Assembly: GCA_964383325.1 (NCBI GenBank) | Contig: CAYLGY010000001.1 | Coordinates: 1 to 64,000 of the forward strand | Direction of reading: 5' to 3' | Source of the DNA: CAYLGY01 sp964383325 | GTDB taxonomy: Bacteria; Pseudomonadota; Alphaproteobacteria; Rhizobiales; Rhizobiaceae | DNA: 64,000 nt | Shown here: in pieces, positions 8,701 to 16,842 of the stretch | Layout of the letters: each line of letters begins with the position of its first letter | How positions within the stretch are numbered: the stretch's first letter is position 1 | Translations under genes and position numbers: made by a program | Notes under the pieces: generated by a model | What the model was told of the DNA's origin: nothing | Seen by the model: the letters and a program-made list of their open reading frames with translations, nothing else | The model's database searches: none

Positions 8701-9015
8701 CCTGCGGACTCCCATGCAGATTGCCCCCCGCATGATGGCGTAGCCTTTCGCGCGGGTCCAGCTTGCATCCGCGAATTCCGGCGGGACGAATCAGCGCGGC
8801 GCCCTTCGGCATTTCCCGCCAGCGAGCTTTCGTCATGAAATGGCATCGGGGGGATCAAGCGGCTTCCCTTCGCGGATGAAGGATTCTAGAAAGGATACTT
8901 GCGCCGGGGGAGATCGAAACGGTGTTCAGGGGATGGCGGTGGAGCGGACATGATGGGGATTGCGCGCGTCGGATCGAACCCGCAGGGCTCCCGTTGCGGT
9001 GACGGGCACTGAACT
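8701..9015. other. intergenic region between divergent nnrS-like and dctQ-like genes
   Basis: These 315 bases hold the divergent promoters of the NnrS-family gene (leftward) and the TRAP transporter genes (rightward). I saw no convincing gene, FNR-type site, terminator or long repeat. A small stem (CCCGT...ACGGG, about 8991-9006) sits just before the dctQ start. The region is otherwise unassigned. Confidence 0.5.
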
Positions 9016-9591
9016 GTGCGTGGCGTTGCCGCAATCGTTCGCGCCATCAGCGTACTGAATGCAGCCATCGGCCAGGTCTTCTCGTGGCTGGCGCTGGCCA
9101 TGGTGATCGTCTGCTTCACCGTGGTAGTGCAACGCTACGTGTTCTCGACCAGCCTGATCTGGATGCAGGATCTATATGTCTGGCTGAACGGCGCCATGTT
9201 TACGGCCGTTGCCGGCTTTGCCCTGTTGCGCAACGATCACGTGCGGGTCGATATCTTCTATCGCCCGGCCCGTACGCGCAGCAAGGCGATCGTCGATCTG
9301 TTCGGCGTGATCGTGTTTCTCCTTCCCTATTGCTGGGTGGTATGGGTGTATGGCTGGCCCTACGTGGTCCGTTCGTGGAAGTATCAGGAAGGATCGGCCA
9401 ATATTGGCGGCATGCCCGGCCTCTATATCCTCAAATCGTTCATTATCGCCTTCGCGTTGCTTGTTGCGCTGCAGGGCATTGCCATGGCGTTGCGCTCGAT
9501 CCTCGTCCTCGCCGGGCAGGAGGATCTGCTGCCGGACAGATTGCGCTACGCCCGCGACGATCAGCCGGATGACCAGAAGGCGGCGATGTGA
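9016..9591 (+). CDS. TRAP transporter small permease (DctQ type)
   Basis: The 191-residue protein has four predicted transmembrane helices and the DctQ pattern VVVQRYVFSTSLIWMQDLYVWLNGAMF, then LRNDHVRVDIFY. It is the small membrane subunit of a tripartite ATP-independent periplasmic transporter, which uses the ion gradient to import organic acids. The start is a GTG with a poor ribosome site, so its exact N-terminus is uncertain. The stop overlaps the dctM-like start by one base. Confidence 0.9.
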   Translation: MRGVAAIVRAISVLNAAIGQVFSWLALAMVIVCFTVVVQRYVFSTSLIWMQDLYVWLNGAMFTAVAGFALLRNDHVRVDIFYRPARTRSKAIVDLFGVIVFLLPYCWVVWVYGWPYVVRSWKYQEGSANIGGMPGLYILKSFIIAFALLVALQGIAMALRSILVLAGQEDLLPDRLRYARDDQPDDQKAAM

Positions 9592-10982
9592 TGGATCCAG
9601 TCCTGCTCGGTGAAATCCTCTCGGGGTTGATGTTCTTCGGCATCATCGGGTTCCTGCTTCTCGGTTTCCCCGTCGCCTTCTCGCTGGCAGGCGTTTCGCT
9701 GCTCTTCGGCCTCGCCGGCTGGTCTCTCGGCGTATTCGACCTCACCAATCTCGGCAGCATCATCCATCGCTATGCCGGCTTCATGACCAATGAAGTGCTG
9801 GTTGCGGTACCGCTCTTCATCTTCATGGGCGTCGTTCTGGAGCGCTCGAAGATTGCCGAGCAATTGCTCCTGACCATGGGCAAGATGTTCGGCAATTTGC
9901 GCGGCGGGCTCGGCATTTCCGTCGTGGTCGTCGGCGCGTTGCTTGCGGCCTCGACGGGCGTTGTCGGCGCGACCGTCGTGACAATGGGGCTCATTTCGCT
10001 GCCAGCAATGTTGCGCGCAAGATACGACCCGAAGCTGGCGACCGGCGTGATCTGCGCTTCGGGCACGCTTGGGCAGATCGTGCCGCCATCAACCATCCTG
10101 ATCTTCATCGGCGACATGCTTTCCGGCATCAATGCGCAGGTGCAGATGGCCAAGGGGAATTTCGCCCCGGTTCCGGTTTCTGTCGGAGACCTGTTCGCCG
10201 GCGCGCTGCTGCCCGGATTCCTGCTGGTCGCCTTCTATCTGCTGTGGATCATCTTCCGTGCCATCGTCGATCCCGAATCCTGCCCGGCGACGCCGGTGCC
10301 GGCCGATGAGCGGGAAGGCCTGTGGCGGGAAATCCTTGTCGCGCTGGTCCCGCCGCTGCTCTTGATCGTCGCGGTGCTGGGCTCGATCCTCGGCGGCATC
10401 GCCACCCCAACAGAAGCCGCTTCGGTCGGCGCGGTCGGCGCAATGATTCTGGCGGCAGCGCGGTGGCGCCTCTCCTTCCCGGTGCTGCGCGAGGTAAGCA
10501 TCGCCACCGCGTCGATTACTTCTATGGTCTTCATCATCCTGTTCGGCGCCTCGGTCTTCTCGATCGTCTTCCGGCTGATGGGCGGCGAAAGTCTGGTGCA
10601 CGAATTCCTGACCAGCCTGCCCGGCGGCGCAATGGCCGCGGTGGCGGTCGTCCTGGTCATCATGTTCTTGCTTGGCTTCATCCTCGATACGTTCGAGATC
10701 ATCTTCATCGTCATGCCGATTACAGCGCCGGTATTGCTGGCGCTGGATGTGGATCCGGTCTGGCTGGGTGTGATCATTGGCGTCAACCTGCAGACGAGCT
10801 TCATGACGCCACCCTTCGGCTTCTCGTTGTTCTACCTCCGTGGCGTGGCACCGAATTCGGTTTCGACGGCGATGATCTATAAGGGAATCATTCCCTTTGT
10901 CATATTGCAGATCGTTGCCATGATTGCCTTGTTCACCTTTCCTGAACTGGCGACCTGGCTGCCAAAGGCCATCTATCAATAA
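9591..10982 (+). CDS. TRAP transporter large permease (DctM type)
   Basis: A 463-residue protein with about twelve membrane helices, the ion-coupled translocation subunit of the TRAP transporter. Family features include GFPVAFSLAGVSLLFGL near the N-terminus, the substrate/ion region GVVGATVVTMGLISLPAML, and SGTLGQIVPPST. The C-terminal half repeats the fold. The ATG at 9591 overlaps the preceding stop (TGATG), favouring it over the GTG one codon earlier. A clear terminator follows at 11004. Confidence 0.94.
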   Translation: MDPVLLGEILSGLMFFGIIGFLLLGFPVAFSLAGVSLLFGLAGWSLGVFDLTNLGSIIHRYAGFMTNEVLVAVPLFIFMGVVLERSKIAEQLLLTMGKMFGNLRGGLGISVVVVGALLAASTGVVGATVVTMGLISLPAMLRARYDPKLATGVICASGTLGQIVPPSTILIFIGDMLSGINAQVQMAKGNFAPVPVSVGDLFAGALLPGFLLVAFYLLWIIFRAIVDPESCPATPVPADEREGLWREILVALVPPLLLIVAVLGSILGGIATPTEAASVGAVGAMILAAARWRLSFPVLREVSIATASITSMVFIILFGASVFSIVFRLMGGESLVHEFLTSLPGGAMAAVAVVLVIMFLLGFILDTFEIIFIVMPITAPVLLALDVDPVWLGVIIGVNLQTSFMTPPFGFSLFYLRGVAPNSVSTAMIYKGIIPFVILQIVAMIALFTFPELATWLPKAIYQ

Positions 10983-11003
10983 TCCGGGTCAGGTACGCTC
11001 ACG

Positions 11004-11033
11004 AAAAAAGCCCCGGCTGCAACCGGGGCTTTT
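11004..11033. terminator. bidirectional intrinsic terminator between dctM-like and dctP-like genes
   Basis: GCCCCGG at 11010-11016 pairs with CCGGGGC at 11023-11029 around a 6-base loop. An A-run precedes the stem and a T-run follows it, so it can stop transcripts from both converging genes. Confidence 0.9.
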
Positions 11034-11064
11034 CCGCATGCAGCGTTGATTGTACCGGAAGCGG

Positions 11065-12162
11065 TCAGATCCGGAAGTACTTCTGCCTCGCCTGAAGGAA
11101 TGGCAGGTCCGTTCCCTCGGTGCGGCCACGCAGCACGTTGAAGGCGGAAATATAGCTTTCCACCATTTCCTTGGTCAGCGCGTCACCATCGGAACGCAGG
11201 GTTTCGAGAATCTCGGCAGCAGCCTTGGCGCCAGCCTCCAGAATCTCCTCCGGGAACTGCAGGAGCTTCACTCCATGGTCATTGACCAAGGTCTGCAATG
11301 CCCGCGGATCATTGGCATAATATTCGGAGGCCATCTGATCGTATTCCGATTGCGCCACGACCTTCACGATCTCCTGCAGGTCGGCCGGCAATTCGTCATA
11401 CTTGTCCTTGCGCACCACGATCTCGGTCGCCGCGCCAGCTTCGACAAAGCTGGAGATGTAGTAATTCTTGGTGATCTGATAGTAGCCGAGCGCCAGGTCG
11501 TTGTAGGGGCCCACAAATTCGACGGCATCGAGCGTGCCCGACTGCAGCGCCTGGAAGGTTTCTCCGGCCGCCATGTTGGTGACGCTGGCGCCCAGCTTCT
11601 GCCACACCTGACCGCCCAATCCCGGCGTGCGGAAGCGAAGACCCTGCAGATCTGCAACCCCGGTAAGCTCATTGCGGAACCAGCCACCCGTCTGCGTGCC
11701 GGTATCGCCGGAAAGGAAACCGCGGACGCCGAATTGATCATAGATCTTGTCCCAGATCTCCTGCCCGCCCATATAGCGGATCCAGGTGGACAATTCCCGC
11801 GAGTTCATCCCGAACGGCACGCCGGTGATGAAATTCAGCCCTTGGCTCTTGTTCTGCCAGTAATAGGGCGTCGAATGACAGATTTCCGCATTTCCGTCGA
11901 TCACCGCATCCAGCGCCTGCAGCGCCGGGACGAGTTCGCCAGCGGAATAGACCTGGATGGTGAGGCGTCCGTCAGATGCGGCGGTGATCTTGTCAGCCAG
12001 CCTTTGTGCCCCGACGCCGATTCCCGGAAAATTCTTGGGCCAGGTGGTCGGCATGCGCCAGGTGATCTTGCCCTGGGCAATTGCCGGCATGGCGAGGCCG
12101 GTAGCGCCGGCGGCGCCAACACCGGCCAGTCCGGCGGTCTTGATGAATGATCTGCGATCCAT
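11065..12162 (-). CDS. TRAP transporter substrate-binding protein, TakP-like
   Basis: A 365-residue periplasmic binding protein starting MDRRSFIKTAGLAG, a twin-arginine-type signal peptide ending about residue 29 (AIAQG). The mature sequence carries features I recall from the TakP subgroup (2-oxo acid binding): YSAGELVPALQALDAV, GGWFRNE, and DAVEFVGPYNDLALGYY. The likely ligand is a 2-oxo or 2-hydroxy monocarboxylate. The ATG at 12162 has GGGAGG six bases upstream; longer in-frame versions lack a signal peptide. The gene converges with its permease genes, so the three parts come from two transcripts. Confidence 0.88.
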   Translation of the reverse strand: MDRRSFIKTAGLAGVGAAGATGLAMPAIAQGKITWRMPTTWPKNFPGIGVGAQRLADKITAASDGRLTIQVYSAGELVPALQALDAVIDGNAEICHSTPYYWQNKSQGLNFITGVPFGMNSRELSTWIRYMGGQEIWDKIYDQFGVRGFLSGDTGTQTGGWFRNELTGVADLQGLRFRTPGLGGQVWQKLGASVTNMAAGETFQALQSGTLDAVEFVGPYNDLALGYYQITKNYYISSFVEAGAATEIVVRKDKYDELPADLQEIVKVVAQSEYDQMASEYYANDPRALQTLVNDHGVKLLQFPEEILEAGAKAAAEILETLRSDGDALTKEMVESYISAFNVLRGRTEGTDLPFLQARQKYFRI

Positions 12163-12315
12163 GCTTGTCCCTCCCTTGCGGACCCTGAGCGAATGAGTGA
12201 TGCGCAACGATAGTGACAAACCCGCGCTGCCGCAACGTGTTACGCGCAACCGAGTCCCATCCCGTCTTGCTGAAAATTCGTGGGACTGCTTTCCCTGTTG
12301 CGCGCGAAAATAAAC

Positions 12316-12332
12316 TTGATTATTAGAGTCAA
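12316..12332. promoter_or_regulatory. IRO-box-like iron-response site
   Basis: TTGATTATTAGAGTCAA is an inverted repeat of the TGA-N9-TCA type recognised by the iron-sulfur repressor RirA in rhizobia. It lies about 100 bases before the hemP start in AT-rich DNA unlike its surroundings. It would repress haem uptake when iron is plentiful. A Fur/Irr-type site cannot be excluded. Confidence 0.55.
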
Positions 12333-12433
12333 CTATTGACGGGTCGCAGCCTGTTGAAGGGTAAGGCGATCCGTTCCCGCCCAGCCAGCAATTCCCGGCA
12401 AGCCAGGCACCTCTAATGTCGAGTTGATGGGCA

Positions 12434-12637
12434 ATGACCGTTTTCAGGACGCACGATCAGGAGAGCGCGGAATCGGGGACATCCTTGTGCGTGTCCCGGA
12501 TTACACCGAATCAGACCATGCCGGCCTATAGCAGCCAGCAGCTATTTCGTGGTGCAACCGAGATTGAGATCGAGCATGGAGGCGCGCGCTACCGCCTCCG
12601 GATTACCCGTCAGGGCAAACTCATACTGAACAAATAG
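12434..12637 (+). CDS. hemP: hemin uptake protein HemP/HmuP
   Basis: A 67-residue protein whose C-terminal half carries the HemP core: QQLFRGATEIEIEHGG, then YRLRITRQGKLILNK. HemP/HmuP is a small protein encoded with haem-uptake genes; in Bradyrhizobium it has been described as a co-activator of haem receptor expression. Two starts are possible: ATG at 12434 (67 residues) or ATG at 12518 (39 residues). Neither has a strong ribosome site, and only the part after residue 29 is conserved. hmuS follows after nine bases. Confidence 0.85.
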   Translation: MTVFRTHDQESAESGTSLCVSRITPNQTMPAYSSQQLFRGATEIEIEHGGARYRLRITRQGKLILNK

Positions 12638-12646
12638 GAGGACCCG

Positions 12647-13696
12647 ATGTCGATCGGCGAAAAGCTGACACCTGCCGCGATTCATTCGGCACGCGCCGAA
12701 AACCCGAGAATGCGTGAACGCGACCTGGCTGCGCGGTTGGGAATTTCCGAGGCGGAGCTGGTCGCTGCATTTTGCGGCGACGGCGCAACCCGCATCGAGC
12801 CGTCTTACGAGGCCTGCTTTCCCCTGGTGCAGGAGGTTGGCGAAGTGATGGCGTTGACCCGCAACGAGAGCGCGGTCCACGAGAAGATCGGCGTCTACGA
12901 GAAGTATTCGGGCGGCAAGCATGCCGGCATTGTGCTTGGGGAGCAGATCGATCTGCGCATGTTCCCGAGGCACTGGAGGCACGCATTTGCGGTCGAGAAG
13001 CGCGATGGCGACGATGTGCGGCGCAGCCTTCAGTTCTTCGATGCCCGTGGCGATGCCGTGCACAAGATTCATGCGCGACCGAAAACCGATCTGAAGGCAT
13101 GGCAACGGCTCGTCGAGGCGCTCGCAATGCCGGACCAGTCCAGCGCGATTGAAATCGACGCTTCTCCTGCGGGCCACCACGACGCGCCGGAGGTTCCGGT
13201 CGAAGTGCTGCGGGACCGCTGGAGCCGGATGACCGACACGCATCAGTTCGCTCTCCTGCTGCGGTCACTGAGATTGCCGCGTCATGCTGCCGTTGCCGCG
13301 GTTGGCGAGGATTATGCCTGGCAGATCGAAAATGCCGCGGTTGTCTCGCTGATGGAGCAGTCTGCCGCAACGGGGCTGCCGATCATGTGTTTCGTCGGCA
13401 GTCGCGGCTGCATCCAGATCCATTCGGGGCCGATCGTCAGTCTGCGCCAGACAGGCCCGTGGATGAATGTCATGGACGAGGATTTCCATCTTCATCTGCG
13501 CACGGATCATATTGCGACCACCTGGGCTGTCCGCAAGCCCACCGAACTGGGACACGTCACTTCAGTGGAAGCCTATGACGCCCGCGGCGAGCTCATCATC
13601 CAGTTCTTCGGCAAGCGCATCGAAGGGCAGGACGAGCGCCCCGCCTGGCGCGGTCTCGTGGAGCGACTGCCGCGACTGCAATCCCACGCAGCTTGA
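12647..13696 (+). CDS. hmuS: haem-degrading/haem-transfer protein HmuS (HemS family)
   Basis: A 349-residue cytoplasmic protein built of two related HemS-type repeats. The N-terminal part has REIREA-like helix features (ARAENPRMRERDLAARLGIS), LMALTRNESAVHEKIGVYEKY follows in the usual VGEVMALTRNE form, and the second repeat begins near WSRMTDTHQF. Proteins of this family accept imported haem and release iron or pass haem to an oxygenase. Length matches the family (about 345-355). AGGAGG precedes the ATG. Confidence 0.93.
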   Translation: MSIGEKLTPAAIHSARAENPRMRERDLAARLGISEAELVAAFCGDGATRIEPSYEACFPLVQEVGEVMALTRNESAVHEKIGVYEKYSGGKHAGIVLGEQIDLRMFPRHWRHAFAVEKRDGDDVRRSLQFFDARGDAVHKIHARPKTDLKAWQRLVEALAMPDQSSAIEIDASPAGHHDAPEVPVEVLRDRWSRMTDTHQFALLLRSLRLPRHAAVAAVGEDYAWQIENAAVVSLMEQSAATGLPIMCFVGSRGCIQIHSGPIVSLRQTGPWMNVMDEDFHLHLRTDHIATTWAVRKPTELGHVTSVEAYDARGELIIQFFGKRIEGQDERPAWRGLVERLPRLQSHAA

Positions 13697-13706
13697 CGGG
13701 AACGCA

Positions 13707-14600
13707 ATGAACACCATGCTCCGCAAGGCAATCGCAAATCGCCGCGCCATCTTTCTCGCATTGTTGCTGGGCTGGTCCGGACCACCCCCGGCCCATGCCG
13801 ATGCCGACCATGCCAGTCGCATTGTCGCCATTGGCGGGTCCGTCACGGAGATCGTCTACAGGCTGGGCGAAGAGGATCGGCTCATCGCACGCGATACGAC
13901 GAGCGATTATCCGGAGGCGGCGATGTCGCTTCCGGATGTCGGCTACATTCGCGCCCTGTCGCCGGAAGGCGTTCTGTCGGTTGAGCCGGACCTGATCCTG
14001 TCGCTCGAAGGCGCCGGTCCGCCCGAAGCGATTGCCCTGTTGCAGCAGGCTGGCGTGAGGTTCGTCGAAATTCCCGACGGCCATACTGGCGAAGCGATCG
14101 TCACGAAGATCCGTGCGGTCGGCTCGGCGCTCGGAGTTGCGGAAAAGGCAGACCAGCTGGCGCGGGAAGTCGAACAGGAACTGCGTGCAGTGGAGCAACT
14201 CTTCGCAGCGCGGACGGACAGGGTACCCACCCTGTTCATCCTGGCGGTTCAGGATGGCCGTATCATGGCTGCGGGCGCGGATACGCAGGCCGATGGCATG
14301 ATTGCGATGGCCGGCGGATTCAATGTCATGGGCACAATGTCGGGGTACAGGCAGGTGAGCGATGAGGCCGTCATCGCTGCCGCGCCGGATGCGATCCTGG
14401 TCATGCAGCGTGGCGATGAGTTCGGCACGGAACGAGACCAGTTGCTCGCCCATCCGGCGATTGCCGCGACGCCCGCCGGCAAGGATGGGCGCATTCTCTC
14501 CATGGACGGCATGTACCTGCTCGGCTTCGGACCGCGCACCGCCAGCGCCGTACGGGAATTGCATCGCGGGCTACATCAAGCGCCAGAAGGTGGGCACTGA
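13707..14600 (+). CDS. hmuT: periplasmic haem-binding protein HmuT
   Basis: A 297-residue binding protein of the haem ABC importer. A signal peptide (about 1-32, ending AHADA) precedes the mature start ASRIVAIGGSVTEIVYRLGEEDRLIARDTTS, typical of HmuT/PhuT. The Tyr of DVGYIRALSPEG is the expected haem-iron ligand of this family. Longer in-frame versions overlap hmuS and lack a signal peptide, so the ATG at 13707 is chosen. It is followed at once by hmuU and hmuV. Confidence 0.93.
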   Translation: MNTMLRKAIANRRAIFLALLLGWSGPPPAHADADHASRIVAIGGSVTEIVYRLGEEDRLIARDTTSDYPEAAMSLPDVGYIRALSPEGVLSVEPDLILSLEGAGPPEAIALLQQAGVRFVEIPDGHTGEAIVTKIRAVGSALGVAEKADQLAREVEQELRAVEQLFAARTDRVPTLFILAVQDGRIMAAGADTQADGMIAMAGGFNVMGTMSGYRQVSDEAVIAAAPDAILVMQRGDEFGTERDQLLAHPAIAATPAGKDGRILSMDGMYLLGFGPRTASAVRELHRGLHQAPEGGH

Positions 14601-14601
14601 A

Positions 14602-15693
14602 TTGGCGATACGGTTCCACTGTGCCGCGAGCCTTCCGCGGCCGGGCATGGAAGAAGCGGGCGACCGCAGCGCGCGCGCGCGGCGAGTACTCTTCGTGCTG
14701 CTGGCCGCATTGGTGATTGCCGGGCTGACCTCGCTGACCTGGGGCGCCTCGGATATATCGGTAGTCGACGTGCTCGCGTATGGGTTCGGTGCAGGCGAGG
14801 GCCAATTGCCCGAGCGCAGCCGCGTCATCCTCGAGCAGATTCGCATGCCGCGAGTCGTCATGGGCATGTTGATCGGGGCCTCGCTGGCGGTTTCCGGATC
14901 AATCATGCAGGGCCTGTTTCGCAATCCGCTTGCCGATCCCGGCATTGTCGGCGTCTCGGCCGGCGCCGCTCTCGGAGCGGTGCTGGTCATCGTGCTCGGC
15001 GGGGGGCTGACGGCTACGCTTCCTGGTGGGCAGTTCCTGTTGCCAGGCGCGGCGTTTCTCAGTGGTCTGGCCATGACTCTTGTGCTGTATCGCATAGCCA
15101 CACGGGCAGGACAGACCTCCGTCGCAACCATGCTGCTCGCGGGGATCGCACTCGGCGCATTTGCCAATGCCGCGACGGGCCTGCTGATTTTCCTCGCCAA
15201 TGACCAGCAATTGCGGGACCTGACCTTCTGGGGCCTCGGCTCGCTGGCGGGCGCGAGCTGGCTGAAGATCCAGGCTGCAGGACCGGTCATGCTCGCCGCG
15301 CTCGCCGTCGCCATGATGCTGGCGAGGCCGCTCAACGCTCTGGCCCTGGGCGAGTCGTCCGCTATCCATCTCGGCATTTCCGTGCAGCGTGTGAAGAATG
15401 TGTGTGTTCTGCTGGTAGCGGCGGGCACCGGCGCGGCGGTGGCCGTCTCCGGCGGCATCGGCTTTGTCGGCATCGTGGTGCCGCACCTGCTCCGTCTGGC
15501 GATCGGCCCCGATCATCGCTACCTCCTGCCCGCTTCTGCCCTGCTGGGCGCGATCTTCCTCGTCTTTTCCGACGCCGTCAGCCGAACCATCGTGGCGCCG
15601 GCGGAACTGCCGATCGGAATCGTGACGGCGGCGGTGGGCGCACCCTTCTTCCTGTTCATCCTCCTGCGGCGGCGTGGCCTGTTCGATGTGTGA
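14602..15693 (+). CDS. hmuU: haem ABC transporter permease HmuU
   Basis: A FecCD-family permease with about ten membrane helices that carries haem through the inner membrane. The family motif GASLAVSGSIMQGLFRNPLA and the coupling region GGIGFVGIVVPHLLRL are present. The start is unclear: TTG at 14602, GTG at 14590 overlapping hmuT, or ATG at 14647. None has a strong ribosome site; 14602 gives 363 residues, close to the family norm. The stop overlaps the hmuV start. Confidence 0.9.
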   Translation: MAIRFHCAASLPRPGMEEAGDRSARARRVLFVLLAALVIAGLTSLTWGASDISVVDVLAYGFGAGEGQLPERSRVILEQIRMPRVVMGMLIGASLAVSGSIMQGLFRNPLADPGIVGVSAGAALGAVLVIVLGGGLTATLPGGQFLLPGAAFLSGLAMTLVLYRIATRAGQTSVATMLLAGIALGAFANAATGLLIFLANDQQLRDLTFWGLGSLAGASWLKIQAAGPVMLAALAVAMMLARPLNALALGESSAIHLGISVQRVKNVCVLLVAAGTGAAVAVSGGIGFVGIVVPHLLRLAIGPDHRYLLPASALLGAIFLVFSDAVSRTIVAPAELPIGIVTAAVGAPFFLFILLRRRGLFDV

Positions 15694-16480
15694 CACGGCA
15701 ATCGAAGCCTGCAGGCTCGAGGTAAGCCTCGCTGGTCGCCCGGTCGTGCACAGGACAGATCTTGTGGCACATGCCGGAGAAGTCACGATGATCGCCGGAC
15801 CGAATGGCTCCGGAAAGACGACGCTGTTGCGCGCGCTCACCGGCGAGATTGCCTATTCGGGTAGTATCCGCCTCGCTGGAAGGGAAATTTCTACTCTGGC
15901 CCCCGCGCAGCTCGCGCGCCGACGCGCTGTTCTGGCGCAGGAAAACCGGATCGCCTTTCCCTTCACGGTTGGAGAAATCGTCCGGCTCGGGATCACCGAA
16001 CCCGGCAGAAGCGACTACCGGGGCGCAACACGCCTACGCGAAGCCCTCGCGCTCGTCGGGTTGGACGGCTTTGCCGGCCGCTTCTACCATGAGCTGTCGG
16101 GCGGCGAACGCCAACGGGTCCAGCTTGCGCGCGTCCTCTGTCAGATCTGGGAGCCAGTTGCCGAGGGTGTGGCGAGATGGCTATTCCTCGACGAGCCGGT
16201 TGCGAGCCTGGATATCCGGCATCAGCTTTCGACGATGGAACTGGCGCGCGCCTATGCGCGGCGCGGGGGCGGCGTTGTGGCGGTGATGCACGATCTCAAT
16301 CTTGCCGCCATGTATGGTGACCGCATTCATTTCATGAAGGCCGGCCGGATCATCGCGGGTGGCCGTCCGGAAACGGTCCTGCGCGACGATCTCCTGAGTG
16401 AGATCTTCGGTTGTTCGCTCGCGGTAGGCCGGATTCCGGCGGACGGAATTTTCGTCTTGCCGCAATCGCACAACTCTTGA
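15686..16480 (+). CDS. hmuV: haem ABC transporter ATP-binding protein HmuV
   Basis: A 264-residue ABC ATPase that energises HmuTU. Walker A is GPNGSGKTTLL, the signature is LSGGERQRVQLAR, Walker B is WLFLDEPVASLD and the switch His is in AVMHDLNLAA. The ATG at 15686 overlaps the hmuU stop and is preferred over an in-frame GTG four codons earlier. It ends the hemP-hmuSTUV unit. No TonB-dependent haem receptor gene is in the window. Confidence 0.95.
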   Translation: MCDTAIEACRLEVSLAGRPVVHRTDLVAHAGEVTMIAGPNGSGKTTLLRALTGEIAYSGSIRLAGREISTLAPAQLARRRAVLAQENRIAFPFTVGEIVRLGITEPGRSDYRGATRLREALALVGLDGFAGRFYHELSGGERQRVQLARVLCQIWEPVAEGVARWLFLDEPVASLDIRHQLSTMELARAYARRGGGVVAVMHDLNLAAMYGDRIHFMKAGRIIAGGRPETVLRDDLLSEIFGCSLAVGRIPADGIFVLPQSHNS

Positions 16481-16533
16481 CCACAGCCCTCAATACTGAT
16501 AGATGAAACATCATTCAGCCTGTCGACACCGAT

Positions 16534-16842
16534 GTGCCCACAGGGCATTGTGGATCTGGAACATTGATAACTGCCCAGCAATTGCGCGCCGCAAGGGCGC
16601 TGCTCGGCATTGACCAGCGCAAGCTTGCCGAGCTGTCGGGACTATCCGTTCCGACCATCCAGCGCATGGAAGCGAGCGAAGCCGTCATTCGCGGCAATGT
16701 CGATTCGCTCGTCAAGCTCGTTTCCGCGCTCGAAGCCTCCGGCATCGAGCTGATCGGCGAGGGCGCGGCAAGCCTTGACGGCGGGCGCGGCATCCGGCTC
16801 CGGACACCGACGGGCCCAAAGGTGGAGAGGACCCCCGAGTGA
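16534..16842 (+). CDS. Xre-family helix-turn-helix regulator
   Basis: A small DNA-binding protein with a Cro/C1-type HTH (TAQQLRAARALLGIDQRKLAELSGLS, then VPTIQRMEAS). The C-terminal half (LVSALEASGIELIGEG) matches the short regulators common in Alphaproteobacteria. The start is either GTG at 16534 (102 residues) or TTG at 16564 (92 residues); the shorter form begins just before the conserved part. Its stop overlaps the start of the next gene (GTGA), so it is translated with the Ehr-like cluster and probably controls it. Confidence 0.8.
   Translation: MPTGHCGSGTLITAQQLRAARALLGIDQRKLAELSGLSVPTIQRMEASEAVIRGNVDSLVKLVSALEASGIELIGEGAASLDGGRGIRLRTPTGPKVERTPE

Noticed and set aside
8941..9015. tRNA-like segment (GGATCGAACCCGC)
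   Set aside because: A T-arm-like string is present but no acceptor, D or anticodon stems can be drawn around it.
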